64,000 nt of DNA, from NCBI GenBank assembly GCA_963921825.1, contig OY997595.1, forward strand, positions 14,129,228-14,193,227, in the 5' to 3' direction. Below are positions 1 through 10,092 of the stretch, piece after piece. The notes under the pieces were generated by a model. That model did no database searches, was not told where the DNA came from, and saw only the letters and a list, made by a program, of their open reading frames with translations. Source of the stretch: Erodium maritimum. Its lineage: Eukaryota > Streptophyta > Magnoliopsida > Geraniales > Geraniaceae. A program made the position numbers and the translations under genes. Each line of letters opens with the position of its first letter. Positions within the stretch are counted from its first letter, which is position 1.

Positions 1-626
1 GAATCCTACAATTAACAAAAAAAATTGTTCAAAAAAAAATCAGCGTGGGTGGAAGCCAGGTGTCGGCCCAAGAGAGGCCCAGCGTGGCCAAGGAGCGAAG
101 GAGCGAGGAGTGCGGGCTGGTCTGCGATCGAGGAGCGCTGGCTGAGGAGCGAGGAACGAGCCCAGTGTTTCTGGGGCGCGGACCGCAAAAAACGAAACCC
201 ACAACGGAGCGGGCCTCGCTCCTCGGCCCAGGCGCGTGCGAAATGGGACGCGGGCACGCTCCGTTGTTCTTGCTCTTAAAGCAGTAACATTGAGGGTGCA
301 GCGTTAACAGATTGGGGAAACCGGCTACTTGTATGGTTAAGATAGGACGGTTTTGCCTTTTGGAATCGGTGGTTGTGACAATTATGTAATACTGTATGCT
401 GAAAATTAAATATTAATATACTTTTGTTCAGCAAAATGCGTAACTTGGAAATAGTAAACAAATAATTCTATTTATGGATAAGGTTAATGTCACGTGGCAT
501 GCGAATTCCAGAATGGGATGAATCATAAGTTTATTATATTCATATTCTTGTGGATTCATGAACAGGTCATACATGGGACCCCACAAACTGGGCGCTGCTA
601 CATATTGGATACAACGAATTCAAAAC
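1..626. other. Intergenic flank of LINE, no gene seen
   Basis: The first 290 bases are GC-rich and open in several frames, but no frame resembles a known domain. From about 290 to 626 the sequence is AT-rich with no coding signal. It may be old transposon sequence; I cannot name a family. Confidence 0.5.
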
Positions 627-637
627 AAACAAACAAG
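627..637 (+). repeat. Candidate LINE target-site duplication, 3' side
   Basis: AAACAAACAAG directly before the T run that marks the LINE A tail. The identical word is at 6538-6548. It is low in complexity, so chance is possible. Confidence 0.6.
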
Positions 638-665
638 TTTTTTTTTTTTGACGAAAATGAGGGAT

Positions 666-3600
666 TTATAAAGTTGAATCAGAAGCCAGCAACCCAGAAA
701 TGAGTTCTGGCAATAAAGAATAATCCCACACTACAGATGCCCACTCACGGGCATTCCTAGCTAGCTCATGAGCTACCATGTTTGCAGATCTTTTTACATG
801 AACTACACTAACTTCTACCATACAAGAAAGAATCTGTTTACAATCTTCAATAATAGCTCCTAACGGAGTGATCAGAACCGAATTGCTCTTAAGAGCCAAA
901 ACTAATCCCAAACAATTCGATTCGACCACCCCGTTTCCCATACCTCGGTCCGCAAGCTCTTGCAACGCCGCCTTCAATGCCAAAGCCTCTAGCACTTCCG
1001 GGTCTTGATAGCCCCCAAACACCTTACATTGCATAAAACACGGGGAACCATCCTCACCTCTACAAACCCAACCACCCCCACCCCCGACACCTTGGAAGAC
1101 CGCGGCATCGGAATTGACCTTCCACCTACCGGGGGCCGGTTTCCTCCATCTTCCATTCTCGATCACAGTTCCATCAACACCTCTTACTCGCGGCACCTGA
1201 GCTTCTTTCCAACCAGCCAACAACTGCTCAGCACCCCGGAAAATACCTTCGACCGAGGGACTTTTTCCTTCCCACACTCTCTGATTGCGAGCCCTCCAGA
1301 GACCCCAACAAACCACCGAAATAAAATCTGTATTAGCGCCCCCTCCCGACAACCAGCTGGCCCCCAACCAGTCCCAAAATGTCAAATCACCTCCGGAAGA
1401 GACGCCCAACACTCTACTCCAAACCACACAATCCAGGCTGACATTTACCCTTCTAGTGATTAAATTATCGTTCGTAGGAAGAAAACCGGACACCCCCCTC
1501 CACAAAAAGTGACAAATCTTCGGAGGGACCTTCTGACGCCATAACTGTTTCCAAAAAACATCTCGGTCCTCAATACTCCACCTCCCCTTCTGAACCTGTA
1601 AAGACCGGTAAACATCACGGACGCTATAGTGTCCACTTCGAGACCCCCTTCAATACCAATCATCAGCAAGCAAACTAGAATTAAGGGGGACCCTCAAAAT
1701 AGCCTCTGCATCCTGGACATCAAACAACTCGTGGATCAAACCGTCATTCCATGATCTAGAACCCGGCCTGAGAAGATAATTAACAGTCCAATGTTCCATC
1801 CTTGGGGGTTCGGCCTCCATTAGACCCGAATCGGACTGAAGCCAAGCCACCCTAAGGACTTTCGTGTCTTCTCCTGACCCAATACGCCTTCTAATACCTC
1901 CCTTCACAATTCCTTGAGCTTCCAACACACTATTCCAAATCGGGCTAGCATTAGGGCACTTCACTGCATTGATATAGTCTGTCAAAGGATAATACCTTTC
2001 TTTCATGATACGAGCCACAAGGCTCTCGGGTTTACACATCAACCTCCACCCTTGTTTCCCCAATAAGGCCAAATTGAAATCACGAAGAATTTTGAACCCC
2101 ATACCTCCTTTGAGCTTGTGATCACATAGCCCCTGCCAATTTCGCCATCTAATGCCTTTACCTGTCAGTACATCATTTCTCCACCAGTACTTATTCATCT
2201 CCACTTCTATCTCATGAATCAAATTATCAGGAAGCGCCTGAATGACTGATTTAAGAAGCACTTCTTTACCAGCCATGCTTAACAACAATTCGTTCCAGCT
2301 CCCAATTCTTTGCAGGATCCCCTCCTTAACAAAACAAAGGGATCGATATCTACTACGGCCTAAGACCACTGGTAGCCCAAGATAGGACCCCATGGCCTCG
2401 GTCACCTGCATCTCCAGAATTGCCCCAATCCGATTCCTCAAGCCATCCTCGGTATTTGGACTAAATACCACCGAAGACTTGGCTACATTCACCTTTTGCC
2501 CGGAAGCCCGCTCATATAAACCCAATAAATGTTTCCACTTATGAGCCTCCTCCTCCAACGCTCTACCAAAGAACAAACTATCATCCGCGAAAAATAGATG
2601 GGAGACCGTCGGAGCCGCCCGAACCACTCTAGTACCTTGAATCAGGCCTTTCATCTCATAATTATCAATAAGCCTAGATAATCCTTCAGCACAAATAATG
2701 AACAGGAACGGAGATAACGGATCTCCTTGACGAATACCTCTACCCGGGACAATCGACCCCAACCTTCGACCCTCCGAAGAAACCCAAAGCTTAGCCGATC
2801 GAACACAAACCATAATGAGTCGGACCCAATGTGGATCAAACCTCATCCCGAGTAAAACCTTCTCCAAGTAGCCTCACTCAACACGATCGTAGGCTTTCTG
2901 CATATCAACCTTAATCGCCATACTTCCCACCTTTCCTTGTCTCATGTTCTTCTGGGCATGCAGAACTTCTCCTGAGATCATTAAATTATCAGTAATTAAT
3001 CTACCTTTCAAAAAGGCACTCTGAGACTCTGAGATGACCTCCTGCAAAATCCCTGACATTCTCCTGCTCATCACTTTCGTCACCACTTTGTAAAGAACAT
3101 TACAAAGAGCTATAGGACGAAAATCACTCATTCTCCTCGGAGATCGCAACTTAGGAATAAGAACTAAATTTGTATCATTCATATTCCTAGGTAGGACCCC
3201 CGTCTGAAAGAATTCTTTAACCAACTTGCAAACCTGTCGTCCTACAACTGGCCAAAACCTCTGATAAAACTCCGGGTTAAAGCCATCCGGGCCCGGGGCT
3301 TTCAAGGGCAACATACTGAAAACCGCTTGCCTGACCTCCTCATCCTCAACTGGACCCAACAAAACCTGATTATGAGCTGCCGAGACCAACTGAGGAACTA
3401 GATGACTAACCTCATCCACCTGCCCCACACCTGTAGTAAACAAATCCACAAAATAATCATGTATCACCTCCTCCAACCCAGCATCCCAAAATCGCTCCAC
3501 CCCCGATCTATCGAAGAGAGACCGTATACGATTTCGTCTCCTCCTGGCCGTGGTCTTTCTATGGAAGTATTTCGAATTCTGATCACCACCCCTATGCCAA

Positions 3601-4416
3601 TGTTGCTTAGCCCTCTGCCTCCAAATGTCATCTTTCTGAGCTAGCAAATTGGACAACTTAGAACGCAACTGTTGTACCCTCAGTCCACTCCTCCGATCTC
3701 ACTTCCCCCGAAGCTTGTTCATCTCCTCCCTGCACTTTCTAATACGGGCCGAATTCGAATCAACCGAACACCCTGCCCATTTTTTCAGCTCCTCGGCTGT
3801 CCTACCAAGCCGATCCTCAATACTCAAATCTCTGTTCGATTCCCAAACTGACCGGACAATTCTTTCACACTCTGGGTCCCTGTTCCAAGATTCCTCAAAT
3901 CGAAAGTCACGTGATCGTATCTCCCTAATCTCCTTTCTTGCATACATGATAATGGGGGCATGATCTGAAGTGGACAAGCCCCCATGCCACAAACACGAAT
4001 CCGGGTACAAAGTATCCCAATGGCGATTAACTCCCAACCTGTCCAACTGCACCTCCAACCTATTGAGACCATTTCTCCTATTCTCCCAAGTATACCTGTA
4101 ACCTTGTATGTCAACATCCCTCAACCCACTGTCGGCCAAAGCAGTTCGGAACCCTGTTTGAAGAGCAATCGGGTAGGAGTTCCCCCCACACCTATCCGCC
4201 ATCGATAGGGTATTGTTAAAGTCCCCCATCATGGCCCACAGACCCGACCCTCTATCACCCAGACTCCGTATCAGATTCCAAGTCTCATGCCTCCTATCCC
4301 ACTTCGGCTCCCCATATATACCTGTCAATCTTACCCTCACACCTTCATCATTTAGTAACTCAAAGTCAATATGATTCGGGGAAAAAGACAAAAGGGATCC
4401 AAGCAAGAAAAATCAT
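666..4416 (-). pseudogene. LINE ORF2: endonuclease, reverse transcriptase, RNase H; deleted and nonsense-mutated
   Basis: ORF2 begins MIFLAW at 4416, the usual start of plant LINE endonucleases, then jumps near 4400 to mid-endonuclease sequence (TGIYGEP, GDFN, SDHAPI). Roughly a hundred codons are missing, and the reading frame shifts there. Below 4412 one frame continues to 666 apart from TGA codons at 3699-3701, 2874-2876 and 1650-1652. Those at 2874 and 1650 fall where Trp is expected. RT motifs are clear: KAPGPDGFNPEF, FLKGRLITDN, KAYDRVE and SHLFFADDSLFF. RNase H (from about 1090 down) has SDAAVF and EALALKAAL, but the third acidic site reads VESNC instead of VESDC, which should cripple it. 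The deletion, stops and lost Asp show a long-dead copy. Confidence 0.88.
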
Positions 4417-6362
4417 TTCTCTTGGCGGGGTTGCTTTGCAACCCTCGCCAACACCATCATTGAATCATCATGTGTCTCAGGGACTATCTTCCCAAAATTC
4501 ACCTCCTGATCAATGGACATACCTTTTCTCTTTAACATTATAATATCCTTCAAGCCTGACTCCAAATTTTCCACTCTACTATGTTTCTGAATTCTGGTCC
4601 AAGAAGAAACACCACTACTAGCAGCGGAAGCATGGCTTCAATAAATAGGTCTCGGTCTACCACCCACAGAAAGGGCCTCCTTTTTTGGGCTGACATTTAA
4701 GTCCATCTCTTTTGATCTTTGCTGATACACCTTTGAACCTGACCGTGACCAATCTAGTACACCTCCAATAGCCTCCTTAGTCTCAAGAGAGTACTTCACA
4801 TCCTTTCTACCTAACCATGTGGGTCCCAACTGATCTAAACCAATCTTACCAACCCCACCACCAACTTCCTTTTCCCTTCTCACGTGTTTCTTGCTATCAA
4901 GATTCTTAAAAGGCCCCTTCTCATCCAACACTACATTAAGGCCGGCCCTACTAATTCTCTCCCCCTCCAAAAAGACTTGGGTAGTGGACCCATCACAAAT
5001 CAATTTAGAAGAAGAAAGAGAAAGCATACGTGTCTTGGAAAAAGGAGTGATTGTGGGTCCCTTTTCAATGGATGACAACTTGATAATATTCTCTGGAGAA
5101 GAGTAAGGGATTGGTAATGACACAAAAGTAGAGACAAGAGTTGGTGGAGCCAAAAAAGAAGACCTTTGACTAGATAAAACCTTTACCTTCTGAATAAAAG
5201 GCTTCTCTCCTTCCTCGTTATCTTCTAGCAAATTTCCTTTTCCAGACACACCAAACTCTCCTTTCTTCATCTGGTTCAAACCTTTCCCCTTTTCTCCATC
5301 ACACCCCTCGCCGGCCGGCCTCAACACATGTCCAGAACCTTCCGAAATCGTCTCATCCGCCAGGAATTGGCCCGGTAGCCCGCCTCCGGCCACCACCTTC
5401 AAAACCCCCCCACACGACGGTTCTCCTACGCAAAACACCTTCCTCCCGACCTCACTCATCACCAGACCTCTCTCCGCCGTCACCGGAGGGTCTTTTCTAG
5501 GTAACCCACAACTCATCCCTCTTCCTTCGTGCACCTCACGCACCCAAGAGCCTGATGCTGTCCCTGAAGCTCCTTCTCGATACGAGCCTTCCACCAGCTT
5601 CTCTTTTTTTCCTTGGAGCTCATCCCTCAACTCTGCCGGCCAAACTCCGTTTTCAAGGAGTTTGGCACGAAGGGACGGTCCATAGGAGGCCCGAGAGCCA
5701 CCCACAGAGTCTTGGACCGAGCAGCCGTCTACCGTGTGACCGAGCACACTACACCTGAAACAATACTCTGGGAGGCGTTCATAACGGCAAAATACCATCA
5801 CCGGATCCTTCCTCGAGCCCAGCTTCACCTTCACATATCTCCTCAGCGGCTTTCTAATGTCCAAAGTCACTCGAGCTCGCAACACCTGCTCCCCACAGCT
5901 CACATCAAGGCAAGACCCAATCAAATTCCCAATCATTTTACCAACCTCCTTCAACTTTCCATCCACTGGAATATTGTGGAGTTGCACCCAAAATGTAGTG
6001 TTGTGCAAGGCAAATGAGTTTGGGTCACCATCTATATCGATCTCTCCAAGCACCAGCAACGAACGGCGGAAAGACCATGGCTCCATGGAAAGGATTCGAA
6101 GCTTCAATTGGTTGGAGGGGAAAAAGAATCTGAACACCCCATGTCCCAGCAGCTCGATTTTGAGCCCTTTTACATTCCACAACTCTTTTACCTTGTTCAT
6201 AACAACCTTCGGGAACAACCTCTTTGAAGTGAGGACCTTCCCGGCGAGACCAAACTCCCGACCTTTCCTACCCTTGTCCAGCAAACTATCCTCAACTATC
6301 AGCACCTCGTCCTCATCTGGGTCGAGAGACACGTCTGCTAGAGAGTTTTGGAGATCTTCCAT
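4413..6362 (-). pseudogene. LINE ORF1, gag-like RNA-binding protein (DUF4283 plus CCHC knuckle), one nonsense codon
   Basis: The ATG at 6362 opens a frame beginning MEDLQNSLADVSL, acidic like other plant LINE ORF1 proteins. An upstream in-frame extension to 6413 has no ATG. Residues about 40-190 resemble the DUF4283 domain of plant LINE/retroelement proteins. A zinc knuckle of form CX2CX4HX4C (CFRCSVLGHTVDGC) follows near residue 205. The C-terminal half is low in complexity. The frame is cut by TGA at 4638-4640 but continues in phase for 74 more codons to a TGA at 4413-4415, which overlaps the ORF2 ATG (4414-4416) as ATGA. I infer that the natural stop is the ATGA one and that the TGA at 4638 is a mutated Trp codon. 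The family function is RNA binding in the retrotransposition RNP. Confidence 0.82.
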
Positions 6363-6537
6363 TACAAGCGTCAAAACTCCACGCCAAAGTTGCCTTGTAA
6401 AATATACCGGCACACACCAACTCAGAAGACTGGTGGAAAGCTAGAACTCCGAGGAGCAGCACAAAAAAACTTAGAATTACTCACTGGTTAGCCTCACGTT
6501 TCTTCAAGCGCTTCTTGTCTAATCTCTACGTGGCCGT

Positions 6538-6548
6538 AAACAAACAAG
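6538..6548 (+). repeat. Candidate LINE target-site duplication, 5' side
   Basis: AAACAAACAAG beyond the ORF1 leader, matching 627-637. It sets the LINE 5' end at about 6537. Confidence 0.6.
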
Positions 6549-6756
6549 TTAACAGTGAGATGTCCAAAATACATATGAGCTCTTTCATAACCATGTAATG
6601 TAGTTATTCTAATTGAATGAAACACTTTTAAGGCACGTATGATATGAATGGATTTGTTTGAATACATTTCAGGTTTTAACACTGAATTGCTCTTTTCTTT
6701 TTGTTGGTGGAATTTTAAATAACAAACCACTTGGTTCTAATGTTTGAGAAGTGCGA

Positions 6757-6944
6757 TGTACAGAATAGAATGAACTTGTGTACTTTATTGATGAACAATA
6801 TTGATCTATATATACACGTTCAGTGCAACAGAAGCACAAGGATGAGGGAGAGATAAGTGGAGTTAATCTCCTACTAATCCTCCAACTAAGTGCCAACTAA
6901 GTAACCATTACACAGATCATGTGTTGCTATTATTAGTCACAATA
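6757..6944 (-). repeat. copia-1 3' LTR
   Basis: Matches 9808-9995 with three mismatches. On the minus strand it starts TATTGTGACTAATAATAG and ends CTGTACA. The exact first base is uncertain by about 3 nt. Confidence 0.85.
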
Positions 6945-9081
6945 TTCCCCCTCAAGTTGTATGTTTCGTAATGAAGATTCAACTTGGAGAGAAGATCCTC
7001 AAATCGTAGTCGAAGGAGTGGCTTGGTGAGAATATCAGCAAGTTGGTCATCTGTAGTAACGTGGGAGACACGGAATGTGCCTAATTGGACTTGTTCGCGG
7101 ACAAAATGGTAGGCAATGGCGATGTGCTTCATACGCGAGTGAAAGACAGGATTGGAGCTTAAAGAAGTCGCACCAAGGTTGTCATAGAAGAGGACTGAAG
7201 CATCCGTAGACTTGTGACCGAGTTCGTTGAGGAGAGAGATGACCCACAGGAGTTCTGAGGCCGTATCTGCCAAGGCTTTATATTCAGCTTCCGTAGATGA
7301 CCGAGCTACCGAACGTTGCTTACGAGAGCTCCACGAGATGGGTGTAGATCCGAGGTAGAGTAGGTAACCCGTAGTTGAAATGAAATCGTCCTTATCGCCT
7401 GCCCAATCGGCATCAGAAAAGCCATGTAGATGTAGTGGTGATGTAGCCGAAATAAAGATACCTCGATCAATCGATCCTGCAAGGTACCAGAGAAGTCGTT
7501 TGAGAGCCTGCCAATGATCCGTTGAAGGGGATTGCGTAAACTGAGACAATTTGTTGATACTATAAGCAACATCTGGTCGGGTTAAGCTCAAATACTGTAG
7601 GCTTCCGACAAGCATTCTGTAATCAGCTGGTGAGGGGAGGACAGTTCCTCCATGGCGAATCAAGGTGACCGACGACGCCATAGGTGTTGCAGCTGGTTTG
7701 CAATCTTGCATTCCTGCCTTGGCCAATAAATCAGCTACATATTTCCGTTGGCATAGAAAGAGGCCGGTAGGCTGACGTAGCACTTCAACCCCAAGGAAGT
7801 AGTTCAGAGATCCAAGATTCTTAAGGGAAAATTTGCCGGACAGCTTGCAAACGAGAGAATCAATTGCTTCCTGTGAGTTTCCTGTTATGATTATATCATC
7901 AACATAAACCAATAGGTATAGTGTAGTTAGTTCCGCGCGAAGAATAAATAACGAAGCATCTGCAACCGAGTTGACAAACCCAAGAGACAATAGGAACATT
8001 CGCAACTCAGTGTACCAAGCACGCGGAGCCTGCTTGAGTCCATATATAGCCTTATTCAATTTGCAGACATGAGTAGGGCTATCATTGTCAAGAAAACCGG
8101 GTGGTTGTGCCATATAAATATCCTCTGATAGAGAGCCTTGGAGAAAAGCATTGTTGATGTCGAGTTGTCTCGGCGACCATCCGTTATGGACAGCAAGAGT
8201 AAGAACAATGCGTACAGTCACTGGTTTAACCACCGGACTAAAAGTGTCGTGGAAGTCCCATCCCGGTCGTTGGTGAAAACCTTTGGCAACTAATCGGGCC
8301 TTATAGCAATCAATAGACCCGTCAGGTTTTTGCTTTATACGAAATACCCACTTACATCCAACAATATTCTGATCAGAGGAAGCCGGAACAAGCGTCCAAG
8401 TGTTGTTGCGAATCAAAGCATCAAACTCCTTCTGCATCGCCGCACGCCATTCAGGTTGTTTCAACGCTTGAGTGATTGTCTTTGGCTCCATAGGCATAGG
8501 GACACACGCCGTCAGGTTAAGTTTACGAACTGGTTTTGAAATGTTGTTTTGGGAACGAGTCACAACACCGGGGCGATTGTGGTTGAGACGGGCTAAGGGA
8601 TTGTGTATAGGATTAGGAATTGCAGGAGTAGATGAGCTAGGAAATATTGTAGGTGCTGGTAAGGGATGGGAGGTAGAATGGGCAGGTGATGAATCTAAAC
8701 TTGGAGTGGAAGGCGGTAATGAAGTAGATGATTGGTCTGTGGGATTGGAGACCGTAGTTTCGGATGGTAAATGTGTGTTGATTGGTGAAGGAGCTATGGG
8801 TATGTTGAAACTTACCCATTCATCACATGGAAGATGATGTTGGTCAGCAGAAGGTACAGAATTGGTGTACGGGTATGTTGTTTCAACAAATTGAACATGG
8901 CAAGATGAGTAGAGCCTCTTCGTAGTCGGATCGAGACATAGATATGCACTTTGAGTATTTGAATAACCTAAAAAAAACACATAGTAGATCTCGGAGCCAA
9001 TTTGTGGTTAGCATAAGGGCGTAGCCAAAGAAAACACAAGCAACCGAAACTTTTAAGCTTCTCATAATTAGGGGGACACTG
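6917..9081 (-). pseudogene. copia-1 pol, RT and RNase H half (one frameshift)
   Basis: Reads from the end of the integrase region (QCPPNYEKL near 9080) through RVT_2 reverse transcriptase to Ty1/copia RNase H and stops inside the LTR edge. Motifs: YKARLVAKGF, LDINNAFLQG, YGLKQAPRAWY, LLVYVDDIIITG (catalytic YVDD), SDADWAGD and ARSSTEAEYKAL. The 687-codon frame from 8980 is otherwise open. Near 8970-8977 a run of eight T (minus strand) puts the upstream and downstream parts out of phase by one base; nine T would join them. This is a real indel or a homopolymer sequencing error. With no gag, protease or usable integrase, it could move only with helper proteins. Confidence 0.87.
6945..6953 (-). 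promoter_or_regulatory. Polypurine tract of copia-1
   Basis: Reads GAGGGGGAA on the minus strand directly before the 3' LTR, as expected for plus-strand DNA priming. Confidence 0.8.
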
Positions 9082-9087
9082 CTTAAG

Positions 9088-9795
9088 GGCCCGTGTGTTG
9101 ATGGGGTCTATATTTGGCCATCTCCTTCACCCTCTGCTCACCATCTCCAACTTTCCTCCTCTGCTTTATGGCATCATAAATTGGGACATCCATCATCTGC
9201 CATTTTTGAGTTTTTACAGAAACATAATAAATTGTGTGGTATGAAGTACTTACAATCATCTTGTACTTCTTGTCAAATTAACAAAAGCCACAAATCACCT
9301 TTTCATAAATCTAGTATTGTTTCAACTTATCCTCTGGAAGTTATCTTTAGTGATGTTTGGACATCTCCTGTTATTTCTTATGATGGCTTGCGTTACTATT
9401 GTGTCTTTGTTGATCATTTTACTAGATACATGTGGTTATATCCTCTCAAAAAGAAGTCTGACACTAAGCTGGTATTTATCAAATTCAAAACTTTAGTGGA
9501 AAAATTCTTTGACAAATGCATTAAAATTTTGTTTACTGACAATGGTGGTGAATATGATGCTATTAGTTCTTTTCTTGCTGACAATGGTATTACTCGCTTC
9601 ACCTCTCCTCCTCACACTCCTGAACACAATGGCATCTCTAAACGTCGTCATCGTCATGTCGTTGAAACATGCTTATCCTTACTAACTCATGCGGGTATGC
9701 CTTTGGATCACTGGCCTCATGCTTTCTCAACTGCGACATACCTGATCAATCGGCTTCCCACTCGTGTTCTTAACTTCGATTCCCCATACTTTGTT
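9088..9795 (+). pseudogene. copia-1 inverted block: GAG-pre-integrase and integrase core
   Basis: Plus-strand copia sequence reading CVDGVYIWP, then LWHHKLGHPSS (GAG-pre-integrase), a zinc-binding CTSCQINKSHK, and integrase core motifs FSDVWTSP, YYCVFVDHFTRY, FTDNGGEY and PHTPEHNG, ending SPYFVAL. The last codons fit directly onto the minus-strand pol, which begins KQCPPNYE, so this block was once contiguous with it and has flipped. At its left edge palindromic CTTAAG (9082-9087) is shared with pol; at its right edge GCTCT is shared with the primer site. No in-frame stop is seen between 9088 and 9795. Confidence 0.87.
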
Positions 9796-9807
9796 GCTCT
9801 GATACCA
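9796..9807 (-). promoter_or_regulatory. Primer-binding site (initiator tRNA-Met)
   Basis: TGGTATCAGAGC, the usual plant copia primer site for initiator tRNA-Met. It overlaps by GCTCT (plus strand) with the end of the inverted integrase block. Confidence 0.85.
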
Positions 9808-9995
9808 TGTAGAGAATAGAATGAACTTGTGTACTTTATTAATGAACAATATTGATCTATATATACACGTTCAGTGCAACAGAAGCACAAGGATGAGGGA
9901 GAGATAAGTGGAGTTAATCTCCTACTAATCCTCCAACTAAGTGCCAACTAAGTAACCATTACACAGATCATGTGTTGCTTTTATTAGTCACAATA
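9808..9995 (-). repeat. copia-1 5' LTR
   Basis: Copy of 6757-6944. Its terminal CA is followed at once, on the minus strand, by the primer-binding site. Confidence 0.85.
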
Positions 9996-10074
9996 TGCGC
10001 AACTATTTCATTTTGGACAGGTTACAATCGTGACCAAACTTACTCAAATAGCTGTGTTGTAATTTGTTTCCATT

Positions 10075-10092
10075 TTTAACACTTTAAAGTTT
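10075..10092 (+). repeat. TSD of element A, left copy
   Basis: TTTAACACTTTAAAGTTT, identical to 11933-11950. The last bases merge with the poly-T tail. Confidence 0.8.

Larger units (their letters stand above)
638..6537 (-). mobile_element. L1-like LINE retrotransposon, near full length, defective
   Basis: Minus-strand non-LTR element of about 5.9 kb. Read 5' to 3' it has a leader of about 175 bp (6537-6363), a gag-like ORF1 with a zinc knuckle, ORF2 with apurinic-type endonuclease, reverse transcriptase and a C-terminal RNase H, a short 3' end and a 12-base A tail (T run at 638-649). The 11 bp AAACAAACAAG lies directly outside both ends (627-637 and 6538-6548) and is the likely target-site duplication, although it is a simple sequence. 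RNase H in ORF2 is typical of plant L1-clade LINEs. The element is dead: ORF1 has a TGA, ORF2 has three in-frame TGA codons, and part of the endonuclease is deleted. Confidence 0.9.
6757..9995 (-). mobile_element. Ty1/copia retrotransposon with inverted integrase block and missing gag
   Basis: A compact 3.24 kb element in minus orientation. Its LTRs of about 188 bp (6757-6944 and 9808-9995) differ at three positions. The tRNA-iMet primer site TGGTATCAGAGC (9796-9807) abuts the 5' LTR, and the polypurine tract GAGGGGGAA abuts the 3' LTR. The 5 bp flanks are TGCGA and TGCGC, an imperfect TSD. The internal region should read gag-protease-integrase-RT-RNase H. Instead, gag and protease are absent and a block of about 0.7 kb holding the integrase lies on the opposite strand to RT/RNase H. 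The near-identical LTRs imply a fairly recent insertion, so the rearrangement was probably present when it inserted. Confidence 0.9.
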
